15,875 nt of DNA from the NCBI GenBank assembly GCA_946482635.1, contig CAMLSG010000125.1, positions 1 to 15,875 of the forward strand, in the 5' to 3' direction. This stretch comes from an uncultured Duganella sp. (GTDB taxonomy: Bacteria > Pseudomonadota > Gammaproteobacteria > Burkholderiales > Burkholderiaceae). The notes below the pieces were generated by a model. That model ran no database searches. It was given only the letters and a program-made list of their open reading frames with translations, and was not told the DNA's origin. The position numbers and the translations under genes are program-made. Below, in pieces: positions 1 to 7,022 of this stretch (position 1 is the stretch's first letter; each line of letters opens with the position of its first letter).

Positions 1-1500
1 ATCGACGCGCTGGCAGCGACGCTGCAAGCCTGGCGCAAGGACGATCCGGAGCTGGTCGTTGTCGGTGCCGGCGACATGATCGGCGCCAGCCCGGCCATGT
101 CGGCCATGTTTGCCGACGAGCCGACCATCCAGGCGCTGAACCTGCTTGGCATGCGTGCCACGTCGGTCGGCAACCATGAATTCGATGCCGGCCGCGTGGA
201 GTTGGTGCGCCAGGCCAAAGGCGGCTGCGCAACTTCGCCGCGCCCCGACAAAGCCTGCCAATTCAACCCATCCTGGGATGGCGCGAAATTCAGCTACCTC
301 GCCGCCAACGTGATCGACACCCGCAGCAACCAGACCTTGTTGCCGGCTTACCGCATCGACGAAATCAAGGGCGTGAAGGTTGCCTTCATCGGCACCGTGT
401 TGAAGGACACGCCGGAGCTGGTGGCGGCAGGCGGGATCAGCGGCCTGCAATTCATCGACGAGGCGCAAGCGGTCAATCGCTTGCTGCCTGAATTGCGCGC
501 GCAAGGCGCGACCGTATTCGTAGTGCTGATCCACCAGGGCGGCCATACCAAGGCGCGCTACGACCAGCAGTACTGCAGCGACCTCGATGGCGACATTGCC
601 GATGTGGTCAAGCGCCTCGATCCTGCCGTGCGCCTGGTCGTGAGCGGCCATTCGCACAACGGCTACCTGTGCCGCGTCGACGGCAAGCTGGTGACGCAGG
701 CCGAAAAATTCGGCCATATGCTGTCGCGCATCTCGCTGGTGGTGGATCGCCAGACCGGCGCCGTGGTCGATGCCAGCGCGCGCAATATTGTGGTGGAGCC
801 GGGCAAGTATGCCGGCATGCCGGAAGTCGATGCGCTGGTCGCTTCCGTGCGTGCGCGCAGCAGCGAAGAATTGAACAAGCCGGTGGCGAAAATAGCTGTG
901 CCGTCGATCAGCAAGACCCTGATGTCGAACGGCGACGAATCGCCGCTGGGCCAGGTGGTGGCGGATGCGATCCTGGCATCGTCGCGCAAATGGGGCGCGC
1001 AGATTGCGTTCACCAATACCGGCGGCATCCGCACCGCGCTGGACGCCGGCGCGAACAACGTGGTGAATGTGGCGCAGACCCAGGTCGTGCTGCCGTTCGG
1101 GAACGAGATCGTGGTGATGAACCTGACCGGCGCGCAGATTTTCGCGCTGCTGGAAGGGCAGTGGAGCGGTAGCGAATCCGAAAAACGCGGCCTGCTGCAG
1201 GTGTCGGAAGGCTTCACCTATTCCTGGGACATGCGCAAGCCGAAAGGCCAGCGCATCGTGCGCGACAGCGTCAAGCTGAATGGCGTGGCGATCGATGAAG
1301 GCGCCAGCTATCGCGTGGCCGTATACAACTTCCTGGCCGAGGGCAATGACGGTTTTGTGACTTTCCGCCAGGGCAGCAACCAGGCCGCGACCGGCGTGCG
1401 CGATGTCGATTCGCTGCGCAGCTACCTGGTGCGCCTGGAGCAGGACAATAAGCCGGCCGGTACTTACGGTGCCGTTCCGCGCATTATTCGCATCAAGTAA
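1..1500 (+). CDS. 5'-nucleotidase / UshA-type bifunctional metallophosphatase, 5' end outside window
   Basis: The frame is open from base 1, so the start and signal peptide lie upstream; 499 codons are visible. The N-terminal calcineurin-like metallophosphatase domain shows the metal-binding blocks GDMIGASP (codons 24-31), VGNHEFD (codons 56-62, the Asn-His-Glu block), LIHQGGH and SGHSH. The C-terminal 5'-nucleotidase domain shows GDESPLGQVVADAI, FTNTGGIR, LPFGNEIV and EGNDGF, which form the substrate pocket in UshA-type enzymes. Members hydrolyse 5'-nucleotides (some also UDP-sugars or cyclic nucleotides) in the periplasm or outside the cell, giving nucleoside plus phosphate. Only 13 bases separate it from the phospholipase D-like gene, and a nuclease follows, so a role in nucleic-acid breakdown fits. 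The exact substrate cannot be read from sequence. The first ATG in frame (76) lies inside a metal motif and is not the true start. Confidence 0.9.
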   Translation: MDALAATLQAWRKDDPELVVVGAGDMIGASPAMSAMFADEPTIQALNLLGMRATSVGNHEFDAGRVELVRQAKGGCATSPRPDKACQFNPSWDGAKFSYLAANVIDTRSNQTLLPAYRIDEIKGVKVAFIGTVLKDTPELVAAGGISGLQFIDEAQAVNRLLPELRAQGATVFVVLIHQGGHTKARYDQQYCSDLDGDIADVVKRLDPAVRLVVSGHSHNGYLCRVDGKLVTQAEKFGHMLSRISLVVDRQTGAVVDASARNIVVEPGKYAGMPEVDALVASVRARSSEELNKPVAKIAVPSISKTLMSNGDESPLGQVVADAILASSRKWGAQIAFTNTGGIRTALDAGANNVVNVAQTQVVLPFGNEIVVMNLTGAQIFALLEGQWSGSESEKRGLLQVSEGFTYSWDMRKPKGQRIVRDSVKLNGVAIDEGASYRVAVYNFLAEGNDGFVTFRQGSNQAATGVRDVDSLRSYLVRLEQDNKPAGTYGAVPRIIRIK

Positions 1501-1513
1501 AGAAAGGAAGGCT

Positions 1514-2770
1514 ATGCGCCGCTATCTCCTCGCAGCCGCACTGGCTGCATGCTTCACCAGCGCCCATGCGGCTTTCCAGATCCCGGGCTTTGAGCTGGTG
1601 CAGACCGCGCCGGTAGAAACCGCGCTGAAAAGCGACGACCTGCGCGGCCCGGTCGAAGTCTGGACCGAGCTGTTCGACAATGCGAAGTCGGAGATCTGCA
1701 TCGGCCAGTTCTACATCGCCAGCGTGCCAGGTGCGCCGTTCGAGAAAGTCATCGAGCGCCTGGAAGCAGCCGGCAAGCGCGGCGTGAAGATCCGCTTCCT
1801 GGTCGACAAGAAGGGCGTGACCGGCTTGTCCGACAAGGCAACCGTGGACCGCCTGCGCGCAATTCCAAACCTGGAGATGCGCGTACTGGACGTGAGCCAG
1901 CTCACCGGCAATGGCATCATCCACGCCAAATACCTGACGGTGGACCATAAGGTTGCCTTCATCGGCAGCCAGAATTTCGACTGGCGCGCGTTCACGCACA
2001 TCCATGAAACCGGCCTGCGCATCACCGATGCCAGAATTGTCGGCCAGGTGCAGGCCATCTTCGAGCAGGACTGGGCCGCGCAAGCAACGCTGGCTGAGGG
2101 CAAGGCAGTGGCGCCGCTGCAGGCCAAGGCCGCCATCCTCGCTGGCGCACCGCCAGCCGCCGCGCTGGCAGCTGCGCTGCCGACGGACGCCAACTTCCTG
2201 ATCGCCAGCCCGGGCGGCTTCAACCCGGCCGGAGTGGCCGATTCCGAAGTCGTGCTGCCGGCGCTCCTGGCCGATGCAAAGCAGGAGATCCGCGTCTCGA
2301 TGCTGGATTATGCGCCCCTGAGCTACGGACCGAATGGCACGCGCCCGTTCTACGCCGTGGTCGACAACGCGCTGCGCGCTGCCGCGACGCGCGGGGTGAA
2401 GGTCAAGCTGCTGGTGTCGAACTGGAACCTCGAGAAGCCGGCCATCCAGCACCTGAAATCGCTGGCCATCCTGCCGAACGTGGAAGTGCGCGTCGTGACG
2501 ATTCCGAAAGCCTCCACCGGCTTTATCCCATTCGCCCGCGTCTGGCATAGCAAGACCCTGGTCATCGACGGCAAGCTGGCATGGGTCGGCACCAGCAACT
2601 GGGCCGGCGGCTACTTTGACCTGTCGCGCAATATGGAAGTGGTGATGCGCAACGAAGCCATGGCCAAGCGTGTCTATGCGCTGCAGGAGCAGGCCTGGAG
2701 CTCGCAGTATGCCGAGCCGCTGGACATCAACAAGGATTACCCGAAACCGAACAAAGGGAAAGAAGAATGA
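1514..2770 (+). CDS. Exported phospholipase D superfamily protein with two HKD motifs
   Basis: This is a 418-residue protein. The start is ATG 1514, chosen because AAAGGAAG (1503-1510) is a good ribosome site and the protein then opens with a signal peptide (MRRYLLAAALAACFTSAHA, likely cut before residue 20). An in-frame start further upstream would run into the preceding gene. Two complete HxK(x)4D catalytic motifs are present: HAKYLTVD (H137, K139, D144), followed by IGSQNFDW, and HSKTLVID (H345, K347, D352), followed by VGTSNW. One polypeptide therefore carries both halves of the active site, as in phospholipase D, cardiolipin synthase and the PLD3/PLD4 nucleases. Substrate cannot be told from the motifs: phospholipid or nucleic-acid phosphodiesters are both possible. 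Its position between a 5'-nucleotidase and an S1/P1 nuclease, with a 4-base overlap onto the latter, favours a phosphodiesterase acting on DNA/RNA or on phosphorus-rich polymers. That functional choice is inference. Confidence 0.88.
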   Translation: MRRYLLAAALAACFTSAHAAFQIPGFELVQTAPVETALKSDDLRGPVEVWTELFDNAKSEICIGQFYIASVPGAPFEKVIERLEAAGKRGVKIRFLVDKKGVTGLSDKATVDRLRAIPNLEMRVLDVSQLTGNGIIHAKYLTVDHKVAFIGSQNFDWRAFTHIHETGLRITDARIVGQVQAIFEQDWAAQATLAEGKAVAPLQAKAAILAGAPPAAALAAALPTDANFLIASPGGFNPAGVADSEVVLPALLADAKQEIRVSMLDYAPLSYGPNGTRPFYAVVDNALRAAATRGVKVKLLVSNWNLEKPAIQHLKSLAILPNVEVRVVTIPKASTGFIPFARVWHSKTLVIDGKLAWVGTSNWAGGYFDLSRNMEVVMRNEAMAKRVYALQEQAWSSQYAEPLDINKDYPKPNKGKEE

Positions 2771-3792
2771 AGAAACTTGCACTGATCGCCGCGCTGTCCG
2801 GCGCCTTCCTGTCCACCAACGCCATGGCCTGGGGGAATGCCGGCCACCGCATCGTGGGCGCGATCGCGGATAACCTGATCAAGGGTTCCAATGCCGAGAA
2901 GCAGGTGCGGGCCCTGTTGCAGCCGGGGGAGGACCTGGAAAAGATCGCCAACTGGGCCGATTGCGTGAAGGGCACTTTCTGCGGCCCGCAGACGCAGGAA
3001 ATGAACGACTACGTGGCGGCGCATCCTAAGCATAGCGAATACCACTACACCGACGTGCCGTTCCAGCTGACCGAGTACCACCTGCATGGCGCCGGTACCT
3101 CCGAACATGACGTGGTGCAGACGCTGCAGCAGTGCATCGCGACCTTGCAGGGCAAGGGCGACGGCAAATTCACCAAGCGCCAGGCGCTGCTGATCCTGAC
3201 CCACCTTGCTGGCGACATCCACCAGCCGCTGCATGTCGGCGCGGCTTTCGTCGACAAGGAAGGAAAGTTCGTGGTGCCGAAGTCGGACAAGGAAATCGAT
3301 TCCCTGAACATCTTCGATTCGCGCGGTGGCAACAACCTGCAGATGGATGAAGCAGCCCTGGCGGCAGCCAGCGCCAAGAGCGGCATTCCTGCCGGCGACG
3401 AAGCGCCATCCAAATACCCGACCAAGCCGTTCCACTCCTACTGGGACACTACGGTGGTCGATTACGCCATGCGCCGCAGCAGCATGCGCACGGTGGACAA
3501 GTTCAGCCAGTGGGCCATCGACGGCAAACCGGTTGTCACGCTGCCGAAGGGCGATGCCATTACCTGGCCAGAGCAATGGGCCAACGATTCGCTGGTGGCA
3601 GCCAAGCAGGCCTACACCGATGTGAAAGTAGGCGTGGCAAGCAAGCAGACCAGCCGCAGCGGCGATACCTACACCGTGTGGGCGATGACCGTGCCTGACA
3701 ACTACCCGGTGCCATCGTCCGCCCTCGCGCGCGAGCAGTTGATCAAGGGCGGCTACAACCTGGCAGGCCTGCTGCAGAAAATCTGGCCGTGA
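2767..3792 (+). CDS. S1/P1-type zinc-dependent nuclease, exported
   Basis: This is a 341-residue protein. ATG 2767 overlaps the upstream stop (ATGA, 2767-2770), and GGGAAAGAAG just upstream serves as ribosome site. The signal peptide MKKLALIAALSGAFLSTNAMA ends directly before Trp22, as expected because the mature N-terminal Trp ligates zinc in this family. All nine trinuclear-zinc ligands known from P1 nuclease can be matched: W22, H27 (GHRIVG), D65 (NWAD), H93 (YHYTD), H146, D150 and H156 (LTHLAGDIHQPLHVG), H223 and D227 (FHSYWD). These enzymes cut single-stranded DNA and RNA to 5'-mononucleotides and often remove 3'-phosphate. The segment between H156 and H223 is about 44 residues longer than the equivalent in P1. 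The enzyme should act in the periplasm or medium and supply 5'-nucleotides to the 5'-nucleotidase encoded upstream in the same operon. Confidence 0.92.
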   Translation: MKKLALIAALSGAFLSTNAMAWGNAGHRIVGAIADNLIKGSNAEKQVRALLQPGEDLEKIANWADCVKGTFCGPQTQEMNDYVAAHPKHSEYHYTDVPFQLTEYHLHGAGTSEHDVVQTLQQCIATLQGKGDGKFTKRQALLILTHLAGDIHQPLHVGAAFVDKEGKFVVPKSDKEIDSLNIFDSRGGNNLQMDEAALAAASAKSGIPAGDEAPSKYPTKPFHSYWDTTVVDYAMRRSSMRTVDKFSQWAIDGKPVVTLPKGDAITWPEQWANDSLVAAKQAYTDVKVGVASKQTSRSGDTYTVWAMTVPDNYPVPSSALAREQLIKGGYNLAGLLQKIWP

Positions 3793-3854
3793 GCAAGTGA
3801 GAGATTTGGCAGGGGAATCGTCAGTTACACTGCTCTCGCAAAGGAGAGAGCACA

Positions 3855-4451
3855 ATGAACAACGGTTTCAGGATTTCTCTGCTGGCTGCCCTGTTCGCGG
3901 CACAGCACGCGGCAGCGGCCGACAAGATGGATGGCCTGGCGGCTTGCGTCAAGGCGGCCGAATATCGGCTGGAAGACGTCAAGCGCTGGCCTGCCGGCAT
4001 GCAGTACCGGACTGTTGAAACGGCAAGCGGTGCGGAAAAGGTCAGTGTGCGGGATGGCTTGCGCGCGCTGGTTTTCGCGGGCGCTTCCGTCCCCACCGCC
4101 AACCTCAAGATCGAGCGATCGGCCCCTGCTGAATTCGAGTCAGACCGCAAGGCGATCCGCGCGCAAATGGAACTTTTGGCATCGCGCTATCGCGGGAATG
4201 ACAAGCCCAAGGGTCTGGAAAGCGCGGAATCGGCAGGCATCGAAGTCTTGACACTGGAAAACCCCAGCTACTCGCCCGGGCATTCGGTCGGCATGTACAC
4301 CCTGCTGTACCCGGCGGGACAAACCATCGCCACCATTTACATGTTCGGCCAGCCGACCGGAGAAGGCGCGGCCTACAACAACCTGGAGGAGTTCCGGGCC
4401 TACCGGACACGCTTCCTTGCCGCCATCGGCAGTTGCATGCAGAAGTCCTAA
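3855..4451 (+). CDS. Small exported protein of unknown function
   Basis: This is a 198-residue protein that I do not recognise. ATG 3855 follows a strong ribosome site, AAGGAGAG (3841-3848). The N-terminus is a clear signal peptide (MNNGFRISLLAALFAAQHAAAA, cut near residue 22). The mature part has only two cysteines, C31 near the front (LAACVKAAE) and C195 four residues from the end (GSCMQKS), which could form one disulfide in the periplasm. The rest is a mixed hydrophilic chain without obvious repeats or catalytic motifs. It starts 62 bases after the nuclease stop, with no terminator seen between. It could be the last gene of that operon or have its own weak promoter (TACACT at 3826-3831 as a possible -10 without a good -35). 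Its stop shares bases with the convergent gene. The coding call is firm; the function is unknown. Confidence 0.75.
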   Translation: MNNGFRISLLAALFAAQHAAAADKMDGLAACVKAAEYRLEDVKRWPAGMQYRTVETASGAEKVSVRDGLRALVFAGASVPTANLKIERSAPAEFESDRKAIRAQMELLASRYRGNDKPKGLESAESAGIEVLTLENPSYSPGHSVGMYTLLYPAGQTIATIYMFGQPTGEGAAYNNLEEFRAYRTRFLAAIGSCMQKS

Positions 4452-5350
4452 GGCCGGAACCACAACTCGCTGCGCTGGAGCGGAGTCTCGGGCGGCAGCG
4501 CGGGGTTGTGCAGTTCGATAATGTGCCGCTTGCCGATCTGGGCCCGCTCCACCAGTGGGCCTTTGTGTTTCTGGAACAGCGCAACCAGCGAGCCGTCTTT
4601 CACCATCATCTCCATGCCAGCCCGGATACGTTCCGCAAGCTTGTCGCCTTCCGCATCGCGCCGGACGAAGAAATAGCGGGGCAGGGGATAGCGCAGCATC
4701 AGCGTCGGCTCAATCACGATATCGCTGTGGGACTTGCGTATGACATCGTATTCGCGCGGCGCCTCGTCCACTGCGCGCGGGAAGAAATCGAAGCGGCCTG
4801 CTTCCAGCATGCCAAACAGGCTGCCGGGGCGAGGCGATTCCACTACGCTGATGCCAGCGGCGGACAGCACCGCCGTATCAGCCCAGCCCTTGCCCTGGCC
4901 CGCACTCAGGTGGCGCAAATCGGCCAGCGTGCGTACTGCGGCGAAGCGTGGCAGGTCGGCTTTGCGCACCAGCAGCAGGCGCATGCCCATCAGGCCACGG
5001 TCTATCGGTATGCGGATCGGCTGGAATTGCGTTTCGAGGTCGCGCTGGGTGGCGCGGGCAATGATGTTGATTGCGCCATCGGGGCGGCCCAGCTCTTGCA
5101 GCATGCGCGGCACCGATACCGGCTCGCGCGAAGCCGATAGCAAAAATGGGCCATACCTGGCAGTCGTCTTTTCCATGGCCGTTTGCAACACGATCCAGTC
5201 GAAGCCCTTGCTGGTATCGAGTATCGAGAAATAGCGCGGATAAACCAGGCGCGTTGGCGGGTTCTCACCCGCGTGTGAGGAAAGATGCAGGCCCAGGCAG
5301 CACATTGCCGTGGGCAACAATCTCCGCAAAATCCAGGCACGCCTTCTCAT
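4448..5350 (-). CDS. Orphan periplasmic solute-binding protein (SBP_bac_3-like)
   Basis: This is a 300-residue protein. The start is the ATG at 5350, because AAGGAG (plus-strand CTCCTT, 5359-5364) sits 8 bases ahead and the protein then begins with a signal peptide (MRRRAWILRRLLPTAMCCLG...SSHA, cut near residue 27). The frame extends upstream to 5422 but without a better start. The mature chain has the look of family-3 extracellular solute-binding domains: an N-terminal lobe, a central stretch with the pattern LADLRHLSAGQGKGWADTAV and VESPRPGSLFGMLEAGRFDF, typical of the ligand-sensing half, and a C-terminal helix AERIRAGMEMMVKDGSL. No permease or ATPase lies beside it, so it may serve as a stand-alone sensor or partner of a distant transporter. 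Ligand is unknown. No lipobox is evident despite two Cys in the signal region. The family call is by general resemblance. Confidence 0.7.
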   Translation of the reverse strand: MRRRAWILRRLLPTAMCCLGLHLSSHAGENPPTRLVYPRYFSILDTSKGFDWIVLQTAMEKTTARYGPFLLSASREPVSVPRMLQELGRPDGAINIIARATQRDLETQFQPIRIPIDRGLMGMRLLLVRKADLPRFAAVRTLADLRHLSAGQGKGWADTAVLSAAGISVVESPRPGSLFGMLEAGRFDFFPRAVDEAPREYDVIRKSHSDIVIEPTLMLRYPLPRYFFVRRDAEGDKLAERIRAGMEMMVKDGSLVALFQKHKGPLVERAQIGKRHIIELHNPALPPETPLQRSELWFRP

Positions 5351-5373
5351 GAGTGGGGCTCCTTGCTCCTTGA

Positions 5374-5402
5374 AATATAAACCTGCCACTCGCCGGGCAC
5401 AA
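5374..5402 (-). promoter_or_regulatory. Possible sigma-70 promoter for the solute-binding protein gene
   Basis: On the minus strand TTGTGC (plus 5397-5402) and TATATT (plus 5374-5379) are separated by exactly 17 bases. The -10 matches the consensus at five of six positions, the -35 at three of six. Transcription would start near 5367, giving a very short leader that begins just before the ribosome site at 5359-5364. This is pattern matching by eye only. Confidence 0.35.
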
Positions 5403-5496
5403 CAGTGATGCGTGTTGCGCACGGCATACCGGCTGGGCTCGATCCTGGCCGGCCTGCTGATAGCATCAAAGCTCGGTTTTCACGAGGGAGGGCATC

Positions 5497-6060
5497 ATGG
5501 CACGCAAACTTGGTTTGGCGCTGGCTCTTGCCTGCGCCGCTGGCAGCGCCTGCGCGGAAGATTGGCAATTCAGTTACACCGGCTTCAATGAGAATGGGGT
5601 ATTCCAGCCGGACGCACGTGTCGATGGCGGCTTCCGCGGGACGGACCTCGACCTCGATGGCATCATTTCCCTGGCGGAGCTGACTGCACTGTCCATCGCA
5701 GGACGCGACTACCTGGAAGGATGCCTGAGCTTGAGCGACCCTTATTTCCGCTGCGAGATCGGTGCCTTCAGCTATAAGTTGTCGGGACAGTTGACGATTG
5801 ACGCGAACTGGTGGGGAAATGACGAGGCATTCTCCGGCTGGGGCGCTGGCTTTCGCACCGGCGACCAGTACTCGCAGTGGAGCTATGGATGGGAAGACTG
5901 GAGCCGCACCTGGTACTGGACCAGCCGGACTGCCTTCGCCATTACGCCGGCGCCGGCAATACCGGAACCTGCGACGTGCCTGATGTTGCTGGGGGGATTG
6001 GCAACCCTGGCCGGCTGTAGCCGGCGCAGGGCGAAGGAGGGCGCGCTTAGCGCGATTTGA
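5497..6060 (+). CDS. PEP-CTERM sorting-signal protein with an EF-hand-like loop
   Basis: This is a 187-residue protein. ATG 5497 is preceded by GAGGGAGG (5484-5491). It has a signal peptide (MARKLGLALALACAAGSACA, cut near residue 20) and a C-terminal PEP-CTERM tail: IPEPAT (P156-P158), hydrophobic segment 160-174, then Arg cluster SRRR (176-178). Exosortase/XrtA-type systems process such tails, and members are usually surface or exopolysaccharide-associated proteins. Residues 50-61 (DLDLDGIISLAE) match a canonical 12-residue EF-hand calcium loop, with Asp at 1, 3 and 5, Gly at 6, Ile at 8 and Glu at 12. The central part is rich in Trp, Tyr and Gly (SGWGAGF, WSYGWEDWSRTWYW). Nine residues follow the Arg cluster, longer than the usual abrupt end, and their codons overlap the end of the convergent permease gene by 14 bases. 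Its specific role is unknown. Confidence 0.85.
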   Translation: MARKLGLALALACAAGSACAEDWQFSYTGFNENGVFQPDARVDGGFRGTDLDLDGIISLAELTALSIAGRDYLEGCLSLSDPYFRCEIGAFSYKLSGQLTIDANWWGNDEAFSGWGAGFRTGDQYSQWSYGWEDWSRTWYWTSRTAFAITPAPAIPEPATCLMLLGGLATLAGCSRRRAKEGALSAI

Positions 6061-7018
6061 CGAACGGTACGCCGATGGCTTTCGGCGCCACCGACTTGGC
6101 CATCAGGCCGGCCAGCACGATCACGGTCACGACATAAGGCACCATCTGGATCAGGGCGCCCGGGATGCGGCCGATCACCGGCAGGTCCACGCCTTCCAGC
6201 TGGATCTGCACGGCGCCGAAGAAGCCGAACATCAGGCAGCCGAGGAAGGTGTAGACCGGGCGCCAGTTGCCGAACACCATGGCCGTCAGCGCCAGGTAAC
6301 CGGCGCCGGCCGACATGTCGCGCAGGAAGAAGCCGGACTGCACGATGGCCAGGTAGGCGCCCGAGAACGAGCACAGGATGCCGGCGATCAGCATGGCGGC
6401 GTAACGGGTGCGCTCCACGGAAACGCCTGCAGCATCGGCAGCATGCGGGTTCTCGCCGCAAGCACGCAGGCGCAGGCCGAAACGCGAGTGGTACAGGAAC
6501 CAGTGCACCAGCGGCACCAGGATGAAGGCCAGGTAGACCAGCACGGAATGGCCGCCAATCAGTTTGGTATAGAACCAGCCGAGGAAGGGCACATCGGCCA
6601 CGGCAGCGCTGCCCGGCAGCACCACGTCGAACAGGCGCGCTTCGCCCAGGTCAGGGGTACGGCCGCCTTGCTGGAAGAAGTATTGCGCGACCACGAAGGT
6701 CAGGCCGCTCATGGCGATATTGATGGCGATGCCGCCCACCAGCTGGTTGCCCTTCTGGGTAATGGCGACGAAGCCTTGCAGCATCGCCAGTGCGACGGAC
6801 ACGCCCATGCCGGCCAGGATGCCGAGCCAGGGATTCTGGGTGGTAAAGGCGACGGCAGCCGAGACAAATGCAGAGGCCAGGATCTTGCCTTCCAGGCCGA
6901 TGTCGATCACGCCGGAGCGCTCTGCGAACAGGCCGGCCATGGCGGCGAAAATCAGCACCGGCGCATTGCGCACGGTGGAGACGAGGATGGAGCCCAGGTG
7001 GAGATCTTCGAAAGTCAT
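6047..7018 (-). CDS. BMP-type (nucleoside) ABC transporter permease, second subunit
   Basis: This is a 323-residue, highly hydrophobic protein of the BPD_transp_2 family (branched-chain/monosaccharide/nucleoside permeases), with roughly eight to ten membrane segments by eye. The family motif is SGVIDIGLEG (residues 35-44), following the first helix. Start ATG 7018 lies 4 bases after the stop of the preceding permease gene. It is the counterpart of NupQ/YufQ of Bacillus and RbsC-like proteins, and forms the inner-membrane channel as a heterodimer with the 7023-8105 product. It is the last gene of the four-gene importer operon. Its 3' end overlaps the PEP-CTERM gene by 14 bases on the opposite strand, so no terminator fits between them. 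The family is certain; nucleoside as substrate is inferred from the operon's BMP-family binding protein. Confidence 0.88.
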   Translation of the reverse strand: MTFEDLHLGSILVSTVRNAPVLIFAAMAGLFAERSGVIDIGLEGKILASAFVSAAVAFTTQNPWLGILAGMGVSVALAMLQGFVAITQKGNQLVGGIAINIAMSGLTFVVAQYFFQQGGRTPDLGEARLFDVVLPGSAAVADVPFLGWFYTKLIGGHSVLVYLAFILVPLVHWFLYHSRFGLRLRACGENPHAADAAGVSVERTRYAAMLIAGILCSFSGAYLAIVQSGFFLRDMSAGAGYLALTAMVFGNWRPVYTFLGCLMFGFFGAVQIQLEGVDLPVIGRIPGALIQMVPYVVTVIVLAGLMAKSVAPKAIGVPFVKSR

Positions 7019-7022
7019 GGTC

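Noticed and set aside
1403..1513. Upstream extension of the phospholipase D-like gene
   Set aside because: It lies within the 5'-nucleotidase coding region. The ATG at 1514 has a ribosome site and is followed directly by a signal peptide.
6010..6025. GCCGGC-TGTA-GCCGGC hairpin near the end of the PEP-CTERM gene as a terminator
   Set aside because: It has only six base pairs, is inside coding sequence and has no T-run on either strand.
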